A DNA stretch of 61,707 nucleotides from Arthrobacter terrae (lineage in GTDB: Bacteria > Actinomycetota > Actinomycetes > Actinomycetales > Micrococcaceae): the NCBI RefSeq assembly GCF_015708085.1, contig NZ_JADNYM010000018.1, positions 1 to 61,707 of the forward strand, written 5' to 3'. Within the stretch, counting starts at the first letter, position 1; every line of letters starts with the position of its first letter. Below are positions 24,635 through 33,310 of the stretch, in pieces. The notes below the pieces were generated by a model, which saw only the letters and a program-made list of their open reading frames with translations, made no database searches and had not been told where the DNA came from. The translations under genes and the position numbers were made by a program.

Positions 24635-26038
24635 ATGTCCTACTTGGTGAAGCCCGAACATCTAGGTGCTGCAGTGACGGCCGCCATCCCCGTGAACGAG
24701 TCCTTACCCCGCACCTGCGTCATCGGTGCCGGCTCCTCCGGGATCGCCGCCGCCAAGGCGCTGTACCTGGCCGGTGTACCGTTCGACTGCTTCGAACGCG
24801 GCAGCGCTATCGGAGGCAACTGGCTCTTCGATAACCCGAACGGCTTATCTGCGTGCTACGAGACGCTGGAGATCAACACCTCCTGCCCGCGGATGGCATT
24901 TTCAGATTTTCCGATGCCGGATGACTATCCGCCATATGCCCGGCACGACCAGGTGCACGCCTACTTCGAGAAGTACGTGGACTACTTTGGCTTCCGGGAC
25001 AAGATAACCTTCGACACCGTTGTTGAAGAGGTCACCCGAGATCTCGGTGGTGGCTGGCTGGTGCGCACTCGCGGGCCGGATCGCGAACGGGTGGGCAGGT
25101 ACGATGCGGTGCTGGTCGCCAACGGACATCACTGGGATCCACGATGGCCTGATTGCGCCTACCCCGGCTCATTCGACGGCGGGCAGATTCACGCCCACGA
25201 CTACCGATCCGGAGATCAGCTTGCGGGCCACGACGTTCTCGTCATCGGTGCCGGCAACTCTGCCATGGATATCGCGGTCGAGGGCTCCTACCGCGCGAAG
25301 AGCGTCGCCCTGTCAATTCGCCGCGGCCAAAGGGTGCTGCAGAAATACCTGTTCGGGCACCCCAGCGACCAGATCACATTGCCAGCCTGGCTGCCGTGGT
25401 GGGCGACGGCGTTGCGGCTGCGCATCGGCGCGATGACCGCCGGAGGTCTGCACAAGTACGGTCTGCCGAAGCCGGCGCACAAGCCGGGCCAATCGCATCC
25501 GGTTCAATCGGACCAGATCCGCGCACGCATCGCCGCGGGCCGAGTCACCGTGCGCCCGGGCATCGAACGTTTCGACGGCGATGGGGTGGTGTTCGTCGAC
25601 GGCAACCGTGCGAAGGCCGATCTGATCGTGTGGGCGACGGGATATAAGGTGACGTTCCCGTTCCTTGACCCCGCCTTGGCCGCCACGGATGATAACGATT
25701 TGCCGCTCTGGAAGCGGACGGTGCATCCGGACCTGCCCGGTCTGTTCTTTGTCGGGTTGATGCAACCGATCGGCGCGGTGATGCCGCTGGCCGAAGCGCA
25801 GGGAGCGTGGATCGCCCAGACACTGAGCGGGCGCTACGCGCTCCCGCCCCAAGGGGAAGTCCGCAGGCAGATGGCCAAGGAACACGAACGCAATAAGCGG
25901 CAGTTCTACGCCTCCCCGCGACACACCATGGAGGTGGACTTCGATCACTACCTCTGGGATCTCGCCCGCGAACAAGCCCGCGGCCAGCAGCGCGCCCGCC
26001 CGGGCCGCCGTCGGGGTCCGTCGCGCATGAGACGGTGA
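24635..26038 (+). CDS. Flavin-containing monooxygenase
   Basis: 467 aa from ATG 24635; earlier in-frame ATGs at 24611 and 24569 are possible and none has a clear ribosome site. The FAD site is CVIGAGSSGIAAAKAL, the FMO signature is FDGGQIHAHDYR, the NADPH site is VLVIGAGNSAMDIAVEG, and the late IVWATGYK motif is present. It should oxygenate a soft nucleophile (amine, sulfide) or perform Baeyer-Villiger chemistry; the substrate cannot be told. The C-terminus is strongly basic. It stands alone, has a strong terminator, and is the last chromosomal gene before the integrated element. Confidence 0.9.
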   Translation: MSYLVKPEHLGAAVTAAIPVNESLPRTCVIGAGSSGIAAAKALYLAGVPFDCFERGSAIGGNWLFDNPNGLSACYETLEINTSCPRMAFSDFPMPDDYPPYARHDQVHAYFEKYVDYFGFRDKITFDTVVEEVTRDLGGGWLVRTRGPDRERVGRYDAVLVANGHHWDPRWPDCAYPGSFDGGQIHAHDYRSGDQLAGHDVLVIGAGNSAMDIAVEGSYRAKSVALSIRRGQRVLQKYLFGHPSDQITLPAWLPWWATALRLRIGAMTAGGLHKYGLPKPAHKPGQSHPVQSDQIRARIAAGRVTVRPGIERFDGDGVVFVDGNRAKADLIVWATGYKVTFPFLDPALAATDDNDLPLWKRTVHPDLPGLFFVGLMQPIGAVMPLAEAQGAWIAQTLSGRYALPPQGEVRRQMAKEHERNKRQFYASPRHTMEVDFDHYLWDLAREQARGQQRARPGRRRGPSRMRR

Positions 26039-26079
26039 GGCAGCCCGCGGCGATAATCGAAGCATCCGGAGACGACAAA

Positions 26080-26115
26080 TGCCTGATGAAACTTTGAGCC
26101 TCATCAGGCATTTTT
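26080..26115 (+). terminator. Rho-independent terminator after the FMO gene
   Basis: TGCCTGATGA (26080-26089) and TCATCAGGCA (26101-26110) form a perfect 10-bp stem with an 11-base loop, followed directly by TTTTT. It abuts the left copy of the tRNA-derived direct repeat. Confidence 0.9.
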
Positions 26116-26160
26116 CTGTCGGGCTGACAGGATTTGAACCTGCGACCCCTTGACCCCCAG
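26113..26160. repeat. Left attachment repeat: displaced 3' part of tRNA-Pro(GGG)
   Basis: 48 bases identical to 33231-33278. They cover the 3' half of tRNA-Pro, from the anticodon loop through the T-arm and acceptor strand plus a few bases beyond. The match stops inside the anticodon loop (GCGTCC here against TCAAGT at the right copy). This is the mark left when an element integrates into a tRNA gene and restores its 3' end. Confidence 0.9.
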
Positions 26161-26340
26161 GCGTCCGAACCGTTCGATTCGAGTTAGCAACTGCATAGTT
26201 CCGCGGGCCAGATCATGCAGGGCACGTCATAAGATACACGGTTTGCATGATTCTGGTCCCCTTTTGGTCCCCCTCCTGCGGTACGCCAAGGACACGTTAC
26301 CGAGGCTTTGCCAGTCATCCAATAACTGACTACTGCCCTC
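26161..26340. other. Left end of the element, non-coding, with paired GGTCCCC repeats
   Basis: 180 bases between the left repeat and the NTPase stop. GGTCCCC occurs at 26255-26261 and 26266-26272, separated by TTTT. The complementary strand reads GGGGACCAAAAGGGGACC. A similar GGTCCAAAA lies at 33165-33173 near the other end. These could be integrase arm-binding sites (inference). Confidence 0.4.
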
Positions 26341-29300
26341 TTAGGAACTCGGACCGTGCTCCTGCATGTGTGCAACGCGGTCATCCGCATCCTCAAAATC
26401 GTCCTCGATGTCCGTGATGACAACGGCCGTGCCGTAGACGACCGCAGCATCGGCGCCAGGTTTAGCCGCTTGGTCGGCGTCGAGCATCAGCGGGCTTTGC
26501 AAGCTCGCGATCTCGTCCCATCCAGATCGCCCCTTCTCCGCCAAGTCCTTTGCGATAGACAGATCATCAGTGATCGCCGAGCCGATGACCGTCAGAATGT
26601 TGCTGAGCGTGGAAACATACTCGGTTCCAGCGTGAGCGGAGGTCAGTTCATCGAGTTGCGCTTTGAGGCCGACAAGGCGGTCCCACGATTCTTCAAGTAC
26701 CCGGCCTTTCTCGTCGGAGATCAGAGTGCTCCCGCGGACCGCGATGATCGCCGCGATCGACGAGAGACGACGAGCTTGCTGAAGATAGGCCCCATAGGGA
26801 CCGGAAATTGGTGTCGCAGCAATCGACCCTGCGAATGCGGAAGGCGCTCTGCGATCGCCAAGTGGGAGCGCCCCTTGATGTGCGACTTGGAAGATCGAGG
26901 CGGGCAAGTAACCGCCGGCTGAGCGCAGTCCAATCCATACGCGCCGGGCTGGCTGTTCAGCAGCATCTCGCGCGGCATCCGCGAGAGCCGCGAGAGCGTT
27001 CAGATGAGTGAGGACGCTCTCTCCTTCTACACTGATCGCTAGGTCTCCGGGCAGCCAACTCATCATCGTTTGGTCGGAGGAGCTTGGCACTACGGTGACG
27101 GCGTACCCCGAGTCAGCGAGTGCAAGTCGCATTTTTTCGGCCTCTTTCTGCAGGGCTGCGGAGGAGCGTTCGGTCGCGACGGTGGCTGCAGCGGCAACCC
27201 GAGCGGTTCCCGCGTGTCGCCCAGCAGCGGCTCGCATCGATACGCGGATTGATGCGTCCGATCCTGCGCTGGCGGACGCGACCATTCGCAATTGGCGGAG
27301 ACAGTCAAGTAGCTGAGCGCAATCCGGCGGGTTGGGCAGAAAGCGGTATCGGTCGAGTTCGATCAAGGCCCCGACCTTGGGGATGAGGCTGTCGAGCGTT
27401 CCGACTGTCGGGATGGGACGCCGCTCGACGACGTCTGCCTGTGCAAGGTTCGGAATGACCTGCTGGAGCAGCAGTCGCACGACAGTTACGGCATCGCTCT
27501 CGACGGGATAGTCACCGAGCGCGCCAGGCACTTCGTCCGTGTAGGCCTCATCTGTCGGAGAGTCCATCTTGGAAAGCAGCGCGTTCACCGATTCGAACCG
27601 ACGAACAGTAGCTTGTGACAGAGCCCGATCGCCGAGGTGGGCGATCGTGATTTCGGGGAGCAGGTCGATGATTGCCCCGAGCGCTTTAGCCTCAGCCGCA
27701 AGCTTGGAGGTCAGCGTGCCCGCCCCGTACTTACGGGACAAGGCTCGCGCCTGGGCTCTGTTTTCGGAGACTTCGAGCGCATGGGGCAGATTCTCCCGCG
27801 GGATCGCTTTGTCAACGAGCGGGTAGTCGCCCAGCTTTACCAAACGCCCCAGGGCATCGACCGCGCCTACTCTGGCGATCACCGCTGTCGGCGCAAGAGC
27901 GAGGGCCAGTCGGCAGACCTCAACGACAGCCTCGTTCTGGTTCGGTTGTATCTTCTCGTCGATGAAGATCCACCTGCCGTCCACCCCGTCGTCTACGCGT
28001 TCCAGCGAGGCTAGCCACGGTGTTTCTGTCGCGATCCTGCGCAGGAGGAGCTGCTCGCCGCCGGCTGTGATGACGGCGCGTTCCGCAAGTTCGGGCGCCG
28101 CGCGGCGCAACGCTTCCGTCATGTCGGCTGCGTCGCGCAGCGGCCATACTGTCAGGCGTGCGCCGATTGCGACCGCCGTGGACTCCAGGCCGGTGACATC
28201 AAAGCCGCGGAGTACCGTGATGGCCTGCAAAAGGAGTCGAGTTGCGTTATCGTCGGGGACCGCACTGCGGAGTCGCTCGACGGCTGCCACAATCTCGGGT
28301 TTGAAGAGCTGTTCTGTGTCGGGGCGTGGCTTTGTGCGGGACATCGTGAACGCAGTTACAGCGTTGCCAGCATCAACGTCACATTCATCGAGGATAAGCT
28401 TCCAGTCGTCGGCCCGCCGTCGCAGTCCATCGGCGCGGAATGCGGATGCGACTGCGATGAGCGTCTGGAGGGTGCGATCGCGTGTGATGCGCTCGGTTGC
28501 GGCCGGGATCATTACGGTCGGGTCAGCCCCGGACTCGAGTGCGCGTCGGAGGAATCGTGCGAGTTCGCCGCTGGTCACCAGTGGAACAAGGCGCTCAAGG
28601 GTCTCTTGCTGTCCGAAGGGGTGGGCTGCCCGGGCGAGTGCGGCGGAGCGGATATCGTGCAGCACTCGTATGAGATTGCCCGAGTCCTCAACGATGAGGT
28701 GCTCGTCGATGAGGCGGCGGCTGGCGGCGATGAATGCGCCGCGGTCGGCGTCCAGGGCGGTTTGGATCGCGTGCGCAGGTATGGCGACGCCGTATTGGTT
28801 GGCGCACGACGCCAGCCGCAGGATATCAAGCTCAAGGTGTCGACTCGGGTCCGCTTCGCGTGCGCGGACTTGCGCACTGACGACGGTGTCGAGATTCACG
28901 CCTTCGGTAAGCAGAGTGATGTACTCCAGTAGGAGGCTGCCTGCTCGCTCGGCTGGCTCCCGCCATCCAGCCCATTCGGTGAGATTGTCAGCCCGGTAGT
29001 CGCGCCAGAGTTGCTCTGCGAAGGTGTCGTCAAGCATGGGCGTTATCGTGGCGACGGTCGATAGTAGCGGGACAGGGAAGCGATCTTCCTCCCGGATCGA
29101 AACAATGGTGATCACATTCGACAGATCCGCGAGCCGTCTCAGCAGTCGATCGAGCAGATCCGGGTCGTGGCGCCCAGAGTCGTCGATGAGGACTCCCACC
29201 GGGGCATATGCACTCGGATGTAAAGACTCGATGCGTGCGGAGAGCAGCGCGACGGCATCACGTCCGGTGCGCCCCGTTGGTGTCAGCGAGTGAACCTGCT

Positions 29301-29691
29301 GCCAGCGATACAGCCTCCGGGTCTCGTACAAAGCTGCGTAGGCGAGTGCGCTCTTGCCACTGCCGCTAGGTCCGGCGATGACCGCCAGCCGCCGGGTCGC
29401 CGCGACTTCGATCACCTGCTGGGTGAGTTCAACACGGGGCACGAGCAATCCGGCAGCGACATGAGGAGCCCCCACATGCACGCCCTGACGTATGTCCGAG
29501 TCATCAGCAGGCGATCTCCAGTCGATTGCCTCGCAGATCCCTACCGACCTTGCCTCATCGAGCAACTCGAGGTCAACGGTCGCAAGGACCTGGTCATTGA
29601 GGACATCGATGCCTGCAATATCCACGGCTGCGCGACTCGCTACATCCGGGTCGGCATTGGCATCGCTAGCCTCTCCTACCTGGGTACACAC
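26341..29691 (-). CDS. Large P-loop NTPase, probable effector-control part of a defence protein
   Basis: 1116 aa from GTG 29691, but the frame is open further upstream and the real protein is probably fused to the nuclease encoded just before (see 29666-30202). Walker A is AGPSGSGKSALAYAAL (residues 106-121), Walker B is VGVLIDDSGRHD (165-176), and a likely sensor is VITIVSIREEDRFP (193-206). A winged-helix-like segment follows (about 250-350). The remaining 700 residues are mostly helical with no recognised domain, and a C-terminal part ends in acidic IEDDFEDADDRVAHMQ. The plan (nuclease, STAND-like ATPase, long helical sensor region) is that of antiphage proteins. No ribosome site precedes the GTG, which fits a frameshifted rather than separate gene. 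Function is inferred from domain plan and location. Confidence 0.75.
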   Translation of the reverse strand: MCTQVGEASDANADPDVASRAAVDIAGIDVLNDQVLATVDLELLDEARSVGICEAIDWRSPADDSDIRQGVHVGAPHVAAGLLVPRVELTQQVIEVAATRRLAVIAGPSGSGKSALAYAALYETRRLYRWQQVHSLTPTGRTGRDAVALLSARIESLHPSAYAPVGVLIDDSGRHDPDLLDRLLRRLADLSNVITIVSIREEDRFPVPLLSTVATITPMLDDTFAEQLWRDYRADNLTEWAGWREPAERAGSLLLEYITLLTEGVNLDTVVSAQVRAREADPSRHLELDILRLASCANQYGVAIPAHAIQTALDADRGAFIAASRRLIDEHLIVEDSGNLIRVLHDIRSAALARAAHPFGQQETLERLVPLVTSGELARFLRRALESGADPTVMIPAATERITRDRTLQTLIAVASAFRADGLRRRADDWKLILDECDVDAGNAVTAFTMSRTKPRPDTEQLFKPEIVAAVERLRSAVPDDNATRLLLQAITVLRGFDVTGLESTAVAIGARLTVWPLRDAADMTEALRRAAPELAERAVITAGGEQLLLRRIATETPWLASLERVDDGVDGRWIFIDEKIQPNQNEAVVEVCRLALALAPTAVIARVGAVDALGRLVKLGDYPLVDKAIPRENLPHALEVSENRAQARALSRKYGAGTLTSKLAAEAKALGAIIDLLPEITIAHLGDRALSQATVRRFESVNALLSKMDSPTDEAYTDEVPGALGDYPVESDAVTVVRLLLQQVIPNLAQADVVERRPIPTVGTLDSLIPKVGALIELDRYRFLPNPPDCAQLLDCLRQLRMVASASAGSDASIRVSMRAAAGRHAGTARVAAAATVATERSSAALQKEAEKMRLALADSGYAVTVVPSSSDQTMMSWLPGDLAISVEGESVLTHLNALAALADAARDAAEQPARRVWIGLRSAGGYLPASIFQVAHQGALPLGDRRAPSAFAGSIAATPISGPYGAYLQQARRLSSIAAIIAVRGSTLISDEKGRVLEESWDRLVGLKAQLDELTSAHAGTEYVSTLSNILTVIGSAITDDLSIAKDLAEKGRSGWDEIASLQSPLMLDADQAAKPGADAAVVYGTAVVITDIEDDFEDADDRVAHMQEHGPSS

Positions 29692-30202
29692 GGCCGCTGG
29701 AGGCAGGCTGTGCGGCCACGCTCCCCCACTCGGGTACTGGAATTCGGGCGACCGGGCGCTCTAGCAAGAGGATTGTCGCGGCTGAGAGTCCGGCGTCCCT
29801 GCGCTTCACCCAAGCCTTCGCGACGGAACGCAAGTCCCTTCGCAGGTCTGTAGCCTCGAAATCGCCCACGCTCTCGCGTCGCGACTTGACCTGGATGAAT
29901 AATGACCCGCTCGACGACTGCACCGAAATGTCGTCGTACCCTTCCGGTGTCACCACCGCTGTCGCGTCACCTTCGCTCCACAGACTCAATACAACGAGCG
30001 TGGCGACCAGATTCTGAAAACGAAAACCTCGCCCCGCGCGCGCACCGGCTCGAGATGCGACCCACAACGCAGCCTGTGGCTCCGTAGGCAAAGACGCTGG
30101 GCTGGGAGATGGCAAAGTCTCCCTTTGCTTACCGCGGCGTTCTTGCGCGGCACGCCGTCGGCGCGCTTCGGCTGTCGTGCCCTCTGAGTCTCGACGGGTC
30201 AT
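29666..30202 (-). CDS. PD-(D/E)xK-like nuclease domain (DUF4297/Cap4-type), truncated by frameshift
   Basis: 178 aa. After a basic, disordered N-terminus it reads GRGFRFQNLVATLVVL (58-73), VVTPEGYDDISVQ (83-95) and LFIQVKSRRE (101-110). This GF.FQ ... PE..DDI ... QVK pattern is the N-terminal nuclease signature of Cap4/DUF4297-type defence proteins, with Asp91 and Gln104-x-Lys106 as the likely catalytic set. ILLLERPVARIPVPEWG follows and then the frame runs to a stop through unconserved text. Removing one G from the G5 run at 29723-29727 continues the frame directly into the NTPase and gives one protein of about 1286 aa. Family membership is read from motifs only. Confidence 0.7.
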   Translation of the reverse strand: MTRRDSEGTTAEARRRRAAQERRGKQRETLPSPSPASLPTEPQAALWVASRAGARAGRGFRFQNLVATLVVLSLWSEGDATAVVTPEGYDDISVQSSSGSLFIQVKSRRESVGDFEATDLRRDLRSVAKAWVKRRDAGLSAATILLLERPVARIPVPEWGSVAAQPASSGRVYPGRRG

Positions 30203-30386
30203 ATCTCGATGGTATTGACGACCTGTGACGCACCCAGAAGTCCCGAAACTATCAGTAGACCTGCTTTTCGCATGATTCCACAGCTAGCTGTTCTCCCCGA
30301 GGCTGAACCGTTGCTCGCTGGAGTTTCCGTAGAGTCAATGTCCATCCACGATGCTTGGATCGGTTTCGAATTCCTGCCCGTCGAAG
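30203..30386. other. Non-coding gap between nuclease and AbiEii genes
   Basis: 184 bases. It should hold the promoter of the nuclease-NTPase gene. No convincing -35/-10 pair or terminator seen. Confidence 0.3.
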
Positions 30387-31316
30387 TCACCAAGGGCTTT
30401 CTCCCGGTTCGAAAGTGGGCACTTTCCATAACCCGGTTCGCGGGTCCCATGACAGGTTGGTGGCGCTCTCAGAAAGGATCGGTTCGGTAAGTGCAAAACA
30501 TGTGTCGAGAAGCTCACCAAAGCGGACGGGCGTCGTCCCTTCGAGCCGTTGCTTCCGTCGCCAGACCTCCCACTTGCGTTGCGCGAGGTCGGGCATGTTT
30601 GCGATCAATGGACCAAGCGGTTCGATCTCGACTTGGCGGTAGCGCGCAACGGTGTCCATCGCCGAACGCAGGTCCGTGCCGCGAATTCTCCGGGTGCGGG
30701 CAATGGCCGCGATGTCGGTGAAGTCGCGCCACCGGGTGTTCTGCTCACCTCGTTCGATCGCGGTGACGATCTTCTCGGCAAGCACCATGTGGTCGGGATA
30801 TCCCCTCAATCGAAGTGTTCCGCCGAGCAGGAGTGGGAGCACCGCTTCGGTTGGGGCCGGCCAGATCGGATCGCCAAAGTTCACGTCGACGTGCAGAGCT
30901 ACTCGCGCTGTCGCGAGTTGCGCCGTGACCTTGACGCGGACGCCGTTGTAGTCGGCGTCGTCCCGGATCGGCTCCCCCACAGCGGAGTCCGGATCAAACT
31001 CCAACCCATCGTCGAGATGCACCTCGATGATGCTGCGCACCCGTTGCTCGACATCGGCGGTGTCGTTGGCGAATCCAGTCGCTGCGAAGTCGATGTCGCG
31101 GGTCGGTCGGCGCGCAGCGAATGCTGCCATGAGCACACCACCCTTGAGCACGAACTTTCCAGCGTGCTCAGAGACGGCCAACCGGGCGAGAAAACCTTCG
31201 AGCGCGTACAAGGTGATGTACTCGGCAGGATCGCGTCCATCGCGGCGAGCGAGGTTGCGCAGATCGTTGTATGCCTGCCCGGCAGGCGTGTCTCGTGTCG
31301 GTATTGGCGGAGTCAT
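30387..31316 (-). CDS. AbiEii/AbiGii-family nucleotidyltransferase toxin
   Basis: 309 aa from ATG 31316. Nucleotidyltransferase fold: FVLKGGVLMAAFAARRPTRDIDFAATG (about residues 55-81) contains the KGG and RDID motifs of the family. A conserved RGYPDHMVLAEKIVTAIERGEQNTRWRDFTDI region follows (about 195-225). AbiEii is the toxin of type IV toxin-antitoxin / abortive infection systems; the related MenT toxins add nucleotides to tRNA. The ATG overlaps the antitoxin stop (ATGA), the normal AbiE arrangement. An upstream in-frame ATG at 31580 would run through the antitoxin gene and is rejected. Confidence 0.88.
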   Translation of the reverse strand: MTPPIPTRDTPAGQAYNDLRNLARRDGRDPAEYITLYALEGFLARLAVSEHAGKFVLKGGVLMAAFAARRPTRDIDFAATGFANDTADVEQRVRSIIEVHLDDGLEFDPDSAVGEPIRDDADYNGVRVKVTAQLATARVALHVDVNFGDPIWPAPTEAVLPLLLGGTLRLRGYPDHMVLAEKIVTAIERGEQNTRWRDFTDIAAIARTRRIRGTDLRSAMDTVARYRQVEIEPLGPLIANMPDLAQRKWEVWRRKQRLEGTTPVRFGELLDTCFALTEPILSESATNLSWDPRTGLWKVPTFEPGESPW

Positions 31317-31891
31317 AGGAGCGCCTCGAGCGCCTGGCGGATCCGCGGCTGTGCCTTCGGGAACGATGATGCAACCTTCAACAGGGCTGCCGGCGAGTTC
31401 CCTCGGCGACGCAACCACCGTCGGAGTGCTTCGTAGGCGACGTCGCTGCCTTCCTGATGCATGAGCCGGAAGCAGTCCACGATCGTTCTCTCGGCCGAGT
31501 AGGCGGCAAGCGTTAATCCATTTCCGGCATCGATGTGGTCGCGTCCGACGTGGAAGGTCGTCGGGTCGAAGCTGTGCCATGCAACGTGAGCGAGTCCAAC
31601 GGGATGATGGGTGCCTCGCGGGAGGGCGATATCAGACTCGAACGGGATGGCGTCGCTCAGGTCGTGGTGTACGAGCGCACTAGTCAGACACAACGTCGCC
31701 TCTTCACGCACAGCCGTTGCTGCGGCGAGCGAGGCGAAGGCGGGCTCGATCCTGTCAGGACGCAGATATACGCCGCGGCCTACGCGTTCGATCTCCCCGT
31801 TCGCGAGAAGGTCGTAAACCTGGTCTTTCCGCAGGCCTGCGTGGCGAGCGTCGCCGAGCGTGAACACTGGTGCGAGATCTGCTACCAACAC
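31313..31891 (-). CDS. AbiEi-family antitoxin / transcriptional regulator
   Basis: 192 aa from GTG 31891, chosen because GGGAGG lies 5 bases upstream; GTG 31897 is the alternative. The N-terminal winged helix reads FTLGDARHAGLRKDQVYDLLANGEIERVGRGVYLRPD. The C-terminal AbiEi domain includes ALVHHDLSDAIPF, LPRGTHHPVGLAHVAWHSF and ERTIVDCFRLMHQEGSDVAYEALRRWL. It should repress its own promoter and neutralise the downstream toxin. The pair is divergent from the integrase pseudogene across about 70 bases. Confidence 0.88.
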   Translation of the reverse strand: MLVADLAPVFTLGDARHAGLRKDQVYDLLANGEIERVGRGVYLRPDRIEPAFASLAAATAVREEATLCLTSALVHHDLSDAIPFESDIALPRGTHHPVGLAHVAWHSFDPTTFHVGRDHIDAGNGLTLAAYSAERTIVDCFRLMHQEGSDVAYEALRRWLRRRGNSPAALLKVASSFPKAQPRIRQALEALL

Positions 31892-31963
31892 GTTCACCTC
31901 CCAACTCTCTACACATGAAGGCTATCTGTAATGAGTTAGGAAGACAACGAGGAGGCTCAAAGG

Positions 31964-33108
31964 ATGAAAAGTCCCCTTGCCCTCATCCCTCCTGTCGGAG
32001 TCCGCATCAACACCGACACCTTGCCCCGCGGAGAACGTATTCGCGCACGAGCGAGGTGGACTGACCCGATGTCAGGTTTTCGCAAAAGTCGATCGTTCAC
32101 CGTTGACAGCGAACCGTCCGCACGCGAGTTCTTCAGCGCGTTGGGGACCCACGTCGGCGCGGACCTCGACCCGTTCATCACGCTGACGGGCTGCGCAGAT
32201 CGGATCGGAGATCGGTTCCTCCGGGGAGTGGATATGACCTCCACTGCCTCCGGATACCGGGCGGGTCTTTGGCTCCGAGTCCTACCGGCGCTCGGGCGTC
32301 TACGCATTCGGGACATCACGGCCGGGATCGTGGACCGAAGCATCGACCGCTGGGAGGTCGAGCACTCCCGCTCGACGCTGAAGAACACGATCGCTGCACT
32401 CACACGAGTTCTCGACGAGGCCGTTCGCGACGAAATCATCATCCGAAATCCGGTGAGAGACCGAGCTCATCGGCGGAATCGGACGCGGGAGGCACCGCAA
32501 CTTTAAATACGCATTCCTTCACTCACCGGTGTCAAACTGATCGCTGCCGCATGCGCCGAGGCCCACCAGAGCTACGACGACCACGTCATGCTCAGCGAGT
32601 TTCTTGCGGCGCGCACTTCAGAAGTGGCCGGGCTCATTGTTGGCGACATCGATTGGACGAACAGGATCGTCACGATCGAACGCCAGTGCTTCCCCGGTGC
32701 TGGTGGCCTGAGCACCAAACCTCCGAGGGTCATCGAGCACGCCGCGTACCGATCATTGAGCCACTCGAGCCACTGCTGCGCAGGCTCACGATGCGACGCG
32801 CGCGCAACCTGCCGCTGTTGCGCGGGCCTCGCGGCGGCGTCATTACGAGTGCAGCGTTGCGAAATGCAACCGACTGGGACGCACTGGTTGCATCGCTGGG
32901 GTTGCCGGGGTTGCGTCGTCGCGATCTCCGCTATGCGGGTGCAACCTGGTTCGCAAATGCGGGCGTCCCGATTCACGTCGTGAGCGACATCCTTGGACAC
33001 GCGTCCGTCGAGACGACGCGGGCGTACCTACACACTGACAACACAACGCTGCAGAACGCGGCAGTACGAATTAACGAACACCTGCTGGAGGCCACGATGG
33101 ACAGCTAG
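31964..33108 (+). pseudogene. Tyrosine recombinase (phage-type integrase), inactivated
   Basis: Pieces of one integrase of about 381 aa. The N-terminal part (31964-32506) has an AP2-like/SAM-like core-binding region (TASGYRAGLWLRVLPALGRLRIRDIT) and ends at an in-frame TAA (32504-32506). The same frame continues with GVKLIAAACAEAHQSYDDHV and box I (EFLAARTSEVAGLIVGDIDW). At about 32717-32720 one A is missing from an A run and the reading continues in another frame: TSEGHRARRVPIIEPL, RRDLRYAGATWFANAGVPIH, ILGHASVETTRAYLHTD with the catalytic Tyr. The box II His of the H-x-x-R motif is Arg (RDLR). Nonsense codon, frameshift and active-site change together indicate a dead gene. A GAGGAGG and AAAGG lie upstream of the ATG. 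Confidence 0.9.
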
Positions 33109-33115
33109 AGACGTT

Positions 33116-33149
33116 TGGACCCCTTGACCATGTCGAGTCAAGGGGTCCA
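33116..33149. repeat. Perfect inverted repeat containing an att-core-like sequence
   Basis: TGGACCCCTTGAC (33116-33128) and GTCAAGGGGTCCA (33137-33149) form a 13-bp perfect stem with an 8-base loop, directly after the integrase stop. It shares the 12-mer GACCCCTTGACC with the attachment repeat (33262-33273). It could act as a terminator (no T run follows) or as a recombination-related site. Confidence 0.5.
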
Positions 33150-33230
33150 GTGGGTACGAAATTGGGTCCAAAATCGGTGCAAAGACCGATCTGACGACTT
33201 TACAAAAATACCTTCTGATCAGGTACCTTA

Positions 33231-33310
<80 letters not shown>

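Noticed and set aside
26113-26160. A second tRNA gene at the left repeat
   Set aside because: Only the 3' part from the anticodon loop is present; the D-arm and 5' acceptor strand are missing, so it cannot fold as a tRNA.
27962-28999. 345-aa plus-strand frame opposite the NTPase gene
   Set aside because: Ser/Arg-rich composition typical of a reverse-strand shadow; the minus-strand frame has clear P-loop motifs.
30209-30490. Small plus-strand gene between the nuclease and AbiEii genes
   Set aside because: Overlaps the AbiEii 3' end, no ribosome site and no recognisable features.
30387-31580. A 397-aa AbiEii form
   Set aside because: The first 88 residues overlap the antitoxin gene and lack family character; ATG 31316 gives the standard ATGA overlap.
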